7,429 nt of DNA from contig JABDLH010000054.1 in the NCBI GenBank assembly GCA_013003145.1, forward strand, positions 1-7,429. Direction: 5' to 3'. The stretch's first letter is position 1; every line of letters starts with the position of its first letter. This DNA is from Flavobacteriaceae bacterium (GTDB lineage: Bacteria; Bacteroidota; Bacteroidia; Flavobacteriales; Flavobacteriaceae). Made by a program: the position numbers and the translations under genes. Shown here one piece after another: positions 1 to 5,713 of the stretch. The notes under the pieces are model-generated. The model was not told the DNA's origin and searched no databases. It saw only the letters and a program-made list of their open reading frames with translations.

Positions 1-10
1 CCTCGAACCC

Positions 11-643
11 CTACGGTATATTCAGATACTTGTGCGTCTGAAGTGATACTTTCCATTTAGGATTTGCCATGACATAATCTACAATCATCGGGGTTACTTT
101 GTCCCTGACACTCCATTCTGGTTGCAGGTACAGTATGCAATCTTTATTGACTTTGGCCGCCTGTTCCTCGGCAAAAATCAGATCGTGCTTATTGTAAACA
201 ATAACTTTAAGCTCATGGGCCTTATCATAGATCGGACCTTCCGGAAGTTTGTTCTTTTTAGGGGATAGGCATATCCAATCCCAATGACCGGTCAGCTCAT
301 AAGCCCCGGAAGTTTCAATGTGGATTTGCAGGCCTTTATCCTTCAGCGCTTGCGTTAAAGGTCCCATATCCCAGGTAAGGGGTTCCCCACCCGTGATCAC
401 GATAGTTTTAGAATATTTAACCGCATTCCCTACGATCTGTTCAATGGCCGTTGGTGGGTGGGTTTCAGCATTCCAGCTCTCTTTAACATCACACCAATGG
501 CAGCCCACGTCACATCCTCCTACACGGATAAAATAAGCAGCCGTTCCTTTGTGGAATCCTTCTCCCTGTATGGTATAGAATTCCTCCATTAGCGGAAGCA
601 TCAGCCCTTTATCTACCTGCTCTAAAATCGTTGTTGTCACCAT
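11..643 (-). CDS. queE: 7-carboxy-7-deazaguanine synthase QueE (radical SAM)
   Basis: Radical SAM enzyme of queuosine and 7-deazapurine synthesis. It converts 6-carboxytetrahydropterin to 7-carboxy-7-deazaguanine in the cytoplasm. In the 210-residue product I see the QGEG substrate motif (26-29), the CX3CX2C cluster triad (C44, C48, C51), GGEP (85-88) and ETSG (110-113) of the SAM site, and the family C-terminus with QTHK (202-205). Length is normal for QueE. The frame stays open up to an ATG at 682, but I chose the ATG at 643 because family members begin only about 10-15 residues before the DKGLMLPLMEEF stretch. A Bacteroidota -7 box also lies directly upstream of 643, inside the longer reading. 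No other queuosine gene is in the window. The gene diverges from the HerA-like gene. The product call is firm; the start is a little less so. Confidence 0.96.
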   Translation of the reverse strand: MVTTTILEQVDKGLMLPLMEEFYTIQGEGFHKGTAAYFIRVGGCDVGCHWCDVKESWNAETHPPTAIEQIVGNAVKYSKTIVITGGEPLTWDMGPLTQALKDKGLQIHIETSGAYELTGHWDWICLSPKKNKLPEGPIYDKAHELKVIVYNKHDLIFAEEQAAKVNKDCILYLQPEWSVRDKVTPMIVDYVMANPKWKVSLQTHKYLNIP

Positions 644-647
644 GGCG

Positions 648-683
648 CAAAGATACGGTTTCAACCATAGTTTACGGGTCAAA
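648..683 (-). promoter_or_regulatory. queE promoter, Bacteroidota type, near-leaderless
   Basis: On the minus strand TATCTTTG (648-655) matches the TAnnTTTG -7 consensus exactly and is followed by C-G-C-C and then the start ATG at 643. A TTTG lies upstream at 680-683, with 24 bases between, slightly longer than the usual 17-23. Transcription would start at or within a few bases of the ATG, giving a leaderless or nearly leaderless mRNA. The -7 box is clear; the -33 assignment is weak. Confidence 0.6.
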
Positions 684-755
684 TAAGGCTAATTTTCGGC
701 ACGCTTCATGGACGTTACAAATAAAAATTACCCTATTTTTATCAAAAATAACCAA

Positions 756-2273
756 ATGACCACCAAAGAAGCATTCAAGACCCATATAGAAGAGGGCTAT
801 GCCACTAAAGGTGAGGCCATAATTATGGGCGCAGCCATGCTGGACGGGGAAGCTGTAACCGGCGCTCATGTACGTATACCACTGAAAACCCTGAACCGTC
901 ATGGCCTGATCGCCGGAGCCACCGGTACGGGTAAGACGAAGACCCTTCAAGTATTAGCCGAAAACTTATCTGAAAAAGGTATCCCCGTATTACTGATGGA
1001 CCTTAAAGGAGACCTCAGCGGTCTTGCGCAACCCAGTCCCGGGCATCCGAAAATAGATGAGCGACATGAAAGTATCGGGTTGCCCTTTACCCCCAGTTCC
1101 TTCCCCGTGGAAATCCTCTCACTGTCAGACCAGGATGGAGTTAAACTAAGAGCAACGGTATCTGAATTCGGACCGGTGCTACTATCCAGGATCCTGGATC
1201 TATCGGTGACCCAGGAAGGTATTGTCGCGGTAATCTTTAAATATTGTGACGACCATAAACTTCCATTATTAGACCTGAAGGATTTTAAAAAAGTCCTGCA
1301 ATACGCTACAGGTGAAGGGAAGAAAGAGTTCGCGAAAGAATACGGGAGAATCTCTACGAGTTCTACAGGGACCATATTGAGGAAAGTAATAGAACTGGAA
1401 CAACAAGGTGCAGACCTTTTCTTTGGTGAAAAGTCCTTTGAAGTAGACGACCTCACCCGGATTGATGAAAATGGTCGGGGCTATATCAATATTATTCGGC
1501 TCACCGATATACAGGACAAGCCTAAATTATTTTCTACTTTCATGCTTAGCCTACTGGCGGAGATCTACGATCGTTTCCCCGAACAGGGTGATAGTGACAG
1601 GCCCGAGCTGATTCTTTTCATCGATGAGGCACACCTCATTTTTAAAGAAGCTTCCAAGGCCCTCCTGGAGCAGATAGAAAGTATTGTAAAGTTGATACGA
1701 TCCAAAGGTATCGGCCTGTATTTTGTGACCCAGAATCCCACCGACGTCCCTAACGAGGTGTTGGCGCAGCTGGGTTTAAAAGTTCAGCATGCGTTACGTG
1801 CTTTCACTGCGCGTGATCGAAAAGCTATAAAACTTACTGCCGAGAACTATCCTGATTCCGAATTTTACGATACCAAGGAAGTGCTTACCTCCCTGGGTAT
1901 CGGGGAGGCATTGATCTCTGCCCTGGATGAGAAAGGAAGGCCTACTCCACTCGCAGCCACACTGTTGAGGGCTCCCATGAGCCGGATGGATGTCCTGACT
2001 TCTACCGAATTAGAAGAGGTCATCGATAATTCCAAACTGGTAAGAAAATATAACGAGGTCATCGACCGCGAAAGCGCCTATGAACTCCTGACTGAAAAAA
2101 TTGAGCTCGCTGAAAAAGAGGCTGAAAAAGAAGCCGAGCGAGAGAAGGAACGTCAACCTCGAAGCAGCAGTTCCAGGCGAAGAAGCACCCGCCAGGACCC
2201 CATTGTCAAAGTATTGACCAGTGCCACCTTTATTCGTGGAGTACTGGGTGTATTAAAAAAAGTTATCCGCTAA
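756..2273 (+). CDS. HerA-like helicase-domain ATPase (DUF853/YjgR family)
   Basis: Cytoplasmic P-loop ATPase of the HerA/FtsK superfamily, DUF853 (YjgR) branch, whose cellular role is not established. In the 505-residue product, Walker A is GATGTGKT (54-61), Walker B is LILFIDEAH (285-293), and a sensor-like FVTQNPTD lies at 323-330. The C-terminus has a charged Lys/Glu-rich, probably coiled-coil stretch (about 441-466), a Ser/Arg-rich linker (470-480) and an amphipathic tail. The frame opens with an ATG at 708, but I prefer 756: relatives start with an MT(T/D)K-like sequence, and the preceding 16 residues look like translated AT-rich promoter DNA. A partial -7 match (TATTTTTA, 734-741) lies just upstream. 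The neighbouring lipoprotein gene starts 6 bases after the stop, so co-transcription is likely. There is no NurA nuclease or defence partner nearby. Confidence 0.93.
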   Translation: MTTKEAFKTHIEEGYATKGEAIIMGAAMLDGEAVTGAHVRIPLKTLNRHGLIAGATGTGKTKTLQVLAENLSEKGIPVLLMDLKGDLSGLAQPSPGHPKIDERHESIGLPFTPSSFPVEILSLSDQDGVKLRATVSEFGPVLLSRILDLSVTQEGIVAVIFKYCDDHKLPLLDLKDFKKVLQYATGEGKKEFAKEYGRISTSSTGTILRKVIELEQQGADLFFGEKSFEVDDLTRIDENGRGYINIIRLTDIQDKPKLFSTFMLSLLAEIYDRFPEQGDSDRPELILFIDEAHLIFKEASKALLEQIESIVKLIRSKGIGLYFVTQNPTDVPNEVLAQLGLKVQHALRAFTARDRKAIKLTAENYPDSEFYDTKEVLTSLGIGEALISALDEKGRPTPLAATLLRAPMSRMDVLTSTELEEVIDNSKLVRKYNEVIDRESAYELLTEKIELAEKEAEKEAEREKERQPRSSSSRRRSTRQDPIVKVLTSATFIRGVLGVLKKVIR

Positions 2274-2279
2274 ATTCCA

Positions 2280-2828
2280 ATGAACAAAACAACTATGTCG
2301 GCAGCGATGGTTGCCCTATTCGCACTTTCAGCGTGCCAGAGTGAAAAAGAAAACAAATTTGAAATCGGTATTAACCATGTGGGATCCCTCCAAAACACTA
2401 CTGCTGTTGCTGAATTGGAAGGTATCTTTTCCAGTGATTCCATGGTCAGGGACACTCCGGCTTTCGGTATCAGTGATCCCCGTATCAAGGTTTACGAAAA
2501 AGGGGGCGATCACCTATTGACCCTAACCCCAGGCACAGATAGCCTGAAGACGATAGAGAACATCAACATCCACGACCCACGATTCAGAACTGAAGAAGGT
2601 GTTAGCCTAACAAGTACGTTTAAAGATATCAGGGAGAACTATTCTATCAAAAAACTGGTTACCTTCAGGAACAATGTAGTGGTTTTCATCAAAGAGAATG
2701 ATGTTTATTTTACCATTGACAGGAAAGAACTTCCGGAAAACTTACGCTATAACCCCGATGCGAAGATAGAAGCCGTACAAATCCCTGATGCGGCTAAGAT
2801 CAAGTATATGATGGTGGGCTGGGAATAA
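2280..2828 (+). CDS. Uncharacterised flavobacterial lipoprotein
   Basis: Predicted lipoprotein of unknown function, 182 residues. The signal peptide is short: a Lys near the N-terminus, a hydrophobic stretch and the lipobox LSAC with the lipidated Cys at 19. The mature N-terminus (CQSEKEN) is charged right after the Cys, which in Bacteroidota could favour outer-membrane or surface placement; this is inference. The body has a conserved-looking segment with the pattern IENINIHDPRF (92-102), then EEGVSLTSTFKDI (105-117), then a Tyr and a beta-rich tail ending in KYMMVGWE. From memory this resembles conserved hypothetical proteins of flavobacteria, but I know of no assigned function. The start is the first ATG, 6 bases after the ATPase stop, and there is no room for a separate promoter, so it is probably translated from the same mRNA. 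Confidence 0.88.
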   Translation: MNKTTMSAAMVALFALSACQSEKENKFEIGINHVGSLQNTTAVAELEGIFSSDSMVRDTPAFGISDPRIKVYEKGGDHLLTLTPGTDSLKTIENINIHDPRFRTEEGVSLTSTFKDIRENYSIKKLVTFRNNVVVFIKENDVYFTIDRKELPENLRYNPDAKIEAVQIPDAAKIKYMMVGWE

Positions 2829-2854
2829 GGCCCCCTGAACAAAAGACACACTGT

Positions 2855-3829
2855 ATGAACCCATTCTTACATTCCATCCTGCTTGAACGAGCCAAGCGAA
2901 AACTCATGAAGAAACACCAGGGTGTCTATACACAAAAGGACCTGGTCAGTGAAATACGTATAGAACAGGTAGAACTGGTTCATTTCCTGAAAGAATTACT
3001 ATACCTGATGATCGGAGTTGCCTCTGCCGGTTTTGGATTAAAGGGTTTTTTACTGCCAAACGATTTTATCGATGGAGGCGCCACTGGTTTGTCACTATTG
3101 ATCCGGGTGCTCTCCGGGTGGCCCTTGGGTCTTCTCCTACTGATCGTAAACCTCCCGTTCATTGTCCTTGGTGCAAGAAGCATAGGACGGAAATTTGCGA
3201 TCAAGAGCATTGCTTCTATAATTGCCCTCGCATTGGTGGTTCATTTTATTCCGTACCCCGTAGTTACTGATGACAAGCTGTTGATTTCTGTATTCGGAGG
3301 ATTCTTCCTCGGGCTGGGAATTGGAATGGCGATGCGTGGCGGTGGAGTGATTGATGGCACAGAAGTATTGGCGATTTACCTGAGTCGGAAATGGCATATT
3401 ACCGTTGGAGATTCCCTGCTACTGATCAACCTGGTCATCTTCTCCGCCGGTGCATACCTACTGGGAGTAGAAACGGCTCTATACGCAATTCTGACCTACC
3501 TTGTTGCAGCGAAAACGGTGAATTACGTGGTAGACGGTGTTGAGGAATATATCGGGGTTACCATTATTTCTGATCAGCACGAAGCGATCCGGGTTATGCT
3601 TACCGAAAAAATGGGTAGGGCATGTACCATTTATATGGGAAAACAGGGTTACAGCAAATATGGAGGTAGCCGGAAGGAGACTGAAATCATTTATACCGTA
3701 GTCACAAGGCTTGAACTGGCTCGCCTGAGTACCGAAATTGATAAGATTGATAAAAAGGCTTTTATCGTAATGGATTTGGTCAAAGACCTGAGAGGCGGAA
3801 TGATTAAAAAGAGACCTTTAAATATTTAA
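2855..3829 (+). CDS. YitT family membrane protein with C-terminal DUF2179 domain
   Basis: Integral inner-membrane protein of the YitT/DUF161 family, 324 residues; the transported substrate, if any, is unknown. A cytosolic N-terminal extension of about 45 residues (rich in Lys, Arg and Glu) precedes roughly six hydrophobic helices, near 46-67, 90-108, 114-134, 142-161, 185-204 and 206-224. Two family glycine motifs are visible: GGATGLSLL (74-82) and GGGVIDGTEVLAI (162-174). Residues about 231-315 form the DUF2179 domain, a GlnB-like ferredoxin fold, with GVTIIS and the IIYTVVTRLE strand. The start at 2855 is kept because flavobacterial homologues I recall begin with a similar MNPF-type sequence and carry the same extension. 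It lies 26 bases after the lipoprotein gene on the same strand, probably in one operon. No terminator with a T-run follows it. Confidence 0.93.
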   Translation: MNPFLHSILLERAKRKLMKKHQGVYTQKDLVSEIRIEQVELVHFLKELLYLMIGVASAGFGLKGFLLPNDFIDGGATGLSLLIRVLSGWPLGLLLLIVNLPFIVLGARSIGRKFAIKSIASIIALALVVHFIPYPVVTDDKLLISVFGGFFLGLGIGMAMRGGGVIDGTEVLAIYLSRKWHITVGDSLLLINLVIFSAGAYLLGVETALYAILTYLVAAKTVNYVVDGVEEYIGVTIISDQHEAIRVMLTEKMGRACTIYMGKQGYSKYGGSRKETEIIYTVVTRLELARLSTEIDKIDKKAFIVMDLVKDLRGGMIKKRPLNI

Positions 3830-3971
3830 TTATTATTCGCCCCTATAATCACGGCAGCTTCACTATAATTTATAGAAAAATTCTTTGCTGCAACGCAGTC
3901 GTTGACGGGGCCAAGCCCCCTCCCCTTGCGGTTAATTTAAGGTTTTAGACTGCAAAAAACATGCATATGGA
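3830..3971. other. Gene-free spacer with small hairpins
   Basis: I find no credible gene between the YitT stop and the hydrolase promoter. The stretch has three small inverted repeats: CTATAATTTATAG (3863-3875, 6-base arms around one base), CTGC-AAC-GCAG (3888-3898) and GGGGC-CAA-GCCCC (3907-3919). The last is followed by C-rich DNA, not T's, so it is not a classical terminator. The local GC-rich patch (3888-3930) inside AT-rich DNA is unusual. It could be leader or 3' UTR structure of the YitT mRNA, or decayed sequence. Confidence 0.4.
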
Positions 3972-3985
3972 ATCCAAATTTGGAT
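3972..3985. repeat. Perfect 14-base palindrome, candidate operator
   Basis: ATCCAAATTTGGAT is a perfect palindrome with no spacer. Symmetry stops at both outer flanks (A at 3971, G at 3986). It covers the TTTG (3979-3982) proposed as the -33 box of the hydrolase promoter, which is a typical place for a dimeric repressor to bind. No regulator gene is adjacent, so the cognate protein is unknown. Confidence 0.5.
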
Positions 3986-4007
3986 GGTCTGTATTTTCGT
4001 ATTTTTG
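3979..4007 (+). promoter_or_regulatory. Bacteroidota promoter of the alpha/beta hydrolase gene
   Basis: TTTG (3979-3982), 17 bases, then TATTTTTG (4000-4007), an exact match to TAnnTTTG. The expected transcription start is near 4012-4014, about 12 bases before the ATG at 4025, giving a short A/T-rich leader. It lies inside the longer frame that starts at a TTG at 3980, so that upstream start is unlikely. Confidence 0.65.
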
Positions 4008-4024
4008 ACCGTTCAGTGCTTTCT

Positions 4025-4864
4025 ATGAAAAAACATATTCAGAAATACGTCCCTAGGGTCTACGGCATCGTCTTTAACACTCTATCTTACGTGCATCCCG
4101 ATCTTGCCGCAAAGCAGGCTTTTAAAACTTTTTCAAAAGTCAGGAAAGGCAGACCTACCGACGAACAGCAAGAATTTTTAGGTCAAGCCAGCATATCTAA
4201 CGAAGTTATTTCCGGTCATCAAATACAGGTCTACCATTGGCCAGGACCGGGTGAAACCGTACTCCTGGTTCACGGTTGGGAAAGTAACAGTTCCCGTTGG
4301 AAAAACCTCATCCACTACCTGAGGGAAGCCGGTTTTAATATCATTGCCTTTGATGCTCCCGGCCATGGTAATTCTACAGGTAAATACCTCCATGTTCCTT
4401 TGTATTCAGAATGCGTCGCATTTATGGCAGATAAATACCACCCTAAATTCGTTATCGGTCATTCCGTTGGGGGTATGACCACCCTATATACTCATTACAG
4501 GATACCGAGCCTCCCCATTCAAAAGATCGTGACCATTGGTTCCCCCTCAGAATTCCACGAAATTATGGAACACTTTAAATCCCTGCTGACACTTAACGAG
4601 AAAGTGATGCAATCCCTGGAAGCTTATGTATCTGCCAGGTTTGGTGTCCGTATTGAAGAGTTCTCTTCTGCCCGTTTTATAAAAGAAAGTAAGGTGCCCG
4701 GGCTATTGTTCCACGACCGCTTTGATTCCATTACCCCTTACCATGCCTCAGAAAGCGTTCACAAGCATTGGCAAAACAGTATGCTGGTCACCACAGAAGG
4801 TCTGGGTCATTCCATGCATCAACAAGAAGTGAATGAACAGATCATATCCTTTTTACAGCAATAG
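4025..4864 (+). CDS. Alpha/beta hydrolase
   Basis: Probable cytoplasmic serine hydrolase, 279 residues; the substrate cannot be told from sequence. Fold landmarks: the oxyanion-hole motif LLVHGWESN (80-88), FDAPGHGNS (109-117), the nucleophile elbow GHSVGG (145-150, Ser147), the acid in HDRFDSITP (probably Asp234; Asp231 is close by) and the catalytic His in GLGHSMH (His262). All triad residues are present, so the enzyme should be active. There is no signal peptide. A short cap-like insert falls between about 175 and 225. The first about 60 residues precede the hydrolase core and contain the segment VRKGRPTDEQQEFL. The frame can be extended to a TTG at 3980, but the promoter spacing favours the ATG at 4025. 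It is the first gene after its own promoter; a gap of 75 bases separates it from the next gene. Confidence 0.92.
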   Translation: MKKHIQKYVPRVYGIVFNTLSYVHPDLAAKQAFKTFSKVRKGRPTDEQQEFLGQASISNEVISGHQIQVYHWPGPGETVLLVHGWESNSSRWKNLIHYLREAGFNIIAFDAPGHGNSTGKYLHVPLYSECVAFMADKYHPKFVIGHSVGGMTTLYTHYRIPSLPIQKIVTIGSPSEFHEIMEHFKSLLTLNEKVMQSLEAYVSARFGVRIEEFSSARFIKESKVPGLLFHDRFDSITPYHASESVHKHWQNSMLVTTEGLGHSMHQQEVNEQIISFLQQ

Positions 4865-4897
4865 ACTCTACCATAGCCTTTAACAGTTGTTTTAGAA

Positions 4898-4925
4898 TTT
4901 GAGATGGTGGCATTTCTTATATTTA
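4898..4925 (+). promoter_or_regulatory. Weak promoter before the Rho-N-type small gene
   Basis: TTTG (4898-4901), 16 bases, then TATATTTA (4918-4925), which differs from TAnnTTTG only in the last base. It would start transcription about 8-10 bases before the ATG at 4940. The spacing is one base short of the usual range, so confidence is low, but the 75-base gap after the hydrolase would suit a separate promoter. Confidence 0.35.
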
Positions 4926-4939
4926 AAATAAAAACTAAG

Positions 4940-5188
4940 ATGCCTAAAGATAATATTCCATCAGTAAAGAACGAAGAGCAATATGAAGCGCTCCGGGACA
5001 AAGGCTATAGTAAAGAAAAAGCCGCCCGTATAGCCAATACAGAGGATTCCGGCGTAAAAGGAGGCCACGCATCCAAATACGAAGACAGGACCAAAAAAGA
5101 GCTCTATGAACAAGCCAGGGAGATCGGTATAGAAGGTCGATCTAATATGACTAAAAAAGAATTAATTAAAGCGTTGAGAAATCATTAA
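4940..5188 (+). CDS. Small Rho-N-domain protein (DUF7218-like)
   Basis: Basic, highly charged cytoplasmic protein of 82 residues. The N-terminal half has the pattern [20 protein letters not shown] (15-34), a short helical motif I recall from DUF7218-type 'Rho termination factor' proteins. A Gly/Lys linker (about 38-47) joins it to a Rho-N/SAP-like helix pair: [18 protein letters not shown] (51-68) followed by [10 protein letters not shown] (70-79). Such helix pairs usually bind nucleic acid, so a DNA- or RNA-binding role is a reasonable but untested inference. The frame extends up to an ATG at 4904, but that adds only AT-rich translated promoter sequence, and relatives begin with MP-D-like residues, so I start at 4940. 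The VOC gene begins 5 bases after the stop, implying co-transcription. Confidence 0.85.
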   Translation: MPKDNIPSVKNEEQYEALRDKGYSKEKAARIANTEDSGVKGGHASKYEDRTKKELYEQAREIGIEGRSNMTKKELIKALRNH

Positions 5189-5193
5189 ACTCT

Positions 5194-5616
5194 ATGAATA
5201 CCATAACACCTTTCCATGTTGCAATTCCCGTTCATAACCTAGATGAATGCCGGGCCTTTTATCGTGATGTCCTTGAATGTGAAGAAGGAAGAAGCAGTGA
5301 TCACTGGGTAGATTTTAACCTTTTTGGTCATCAACTCGTCATTCATTATAAACCAAAATCGAACGAAGAGTTACATGCAAATCCTGTCGATGGTAAACAA
5401 GTACCGGTTCCACATTACGGGGTGGTACTTCCCTGGGATACCTTCCAGGATTTTGCAGATAAGCTACAGGGGAGGAACATGGAGTTTGTCATAGAACCTT
5501 ATATCCGTTTTAAAGGGGAAGTAGGTGAACAAGCCACCATGTTCTTTCTGGACCCTGCCGGAAACGCGTTGGAATTCAAAGCTTTTAAAGACATGGACCA
5601 GCTGTTTGCCAAATAA
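5194..5616 (+). CDS. VOC family protein (glyoxalase/dioxygenase fold)
   Basis: Metalloenzyme-type protein of the vicinal oxygen chelate superfamily, 140 residues, probably cytoplasmic and dimeric. Two beta-alpha-beta-beta-beta modules are visible. The likely metal ligands are His8 (FHVAIPV), His74 (VPHYGVVLP) and Glu127 (NALEFKAF), the usual His/His/Glu set. The stretch [14 protein letters not shown] (116-129) is the classic end of a VOC module. Conserved segments such as [10 protein letters not shown] and [14 protein letters not shown] place it in the bacterial group commonly annotated as glyoxalase or extradiol-dioxygenase-like. The true reaction is unknown, and fosfomycin or bleomycin resistance should not be assumed. 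The gene starts 5 bases after the Rho-N-type gene and has no promoter of its own that I can see. Confidence 0.92.
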   Translation: MNTITPFHVAIPVHNLDECRAFYRDVLECEEGRSSDHWVDFNLFGHQLVIHYKPKSNEELHANPVDGKQVPVPHYGVVLPWDTFQDFADKLQGRNMEFVIEPYIRFKGEVGEQATMFFLDPAGNALEFKAFKDMDQLFAK

Positions 5617-5651
5617 TTTACACCTACCACGTTTACAGCGACTTAAAGGTT

Positions 5652-5666
5652 AAAATCGTTGATTTT
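5652..5666. repeat. Inverted repeat AAAATC-GTT-GATTTT upstream of the NmrA-like gene
   Basis: Perfect 6-base arms around GTT. It overlaps the TTG (5659-5661) proposed as the -33 box. Too AT-rich and lacking a following T-run, so a terminator for the VOC gene is less likely than a binding site or chance. Confidence 0.35.
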
Positions 5667-5696
5667 CGCATGATTATTCTTTACCTTAAATAGGTA
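5659..5696 (+). promoter_or_regulatory. Promoter/operator region of the NmrA-like gene
   Basis: TTG (5659-5661), 20 bases, then TACCTTAA (5682-5689), a partial match to TAnnTTTG. The -7 region is part of an inverted repeat TACCT-TAAAT-AGGTA (5682-5696) with perfect 5-base arms, reaching the likely start of transcription. This arrangement suits repression by a dimeric regulator, but no regulator gene is seen next to it. Confidence 0.4.
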
Positions 5697-5713
5697 TTCT
5701 AAACAACTTAATC

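Noticed and set aside
672..950. 92-residue minus-strand open frame over the queE/HerA-like divergent region
   Set aside because: It runs antisense through the conserved start of the ATPase gene, including its Walker A codons, and has no recognisable domain.
756..2273. HerA-family ATPase as part of an anti-phage defence system
   Set aside because: Defence HerA proteins pair with a nuclease, SIR2 or DUF4297-type effector next door. Here the neighbours are queE, a lipoprotein and a YitT protein, and the sequence fits the housekeeping DUF853/YjgR branch.
3907..3919. GGGGC-CAA-GCCCC as an intrinsic terminator for the YitT gene
   Set aside because: The stem is only 5 pairs and is followed by C-rich DNA without a T-run.
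3961..4008. 15-codon open frame starting ATGCATATGG upstream of the hydrolase
   Set aside because: It overlaps the palindrome and both promoter boxes, so the predicted mRNA would start after it; nothing else supports translation.
5194..5616. Fosfomycin or bleomycin resistance protein
   Set aside because: Only the general VOC fold and metal ligands are visible; there are no resistance-specific features and the gene sits in ordinary chromosomal context.
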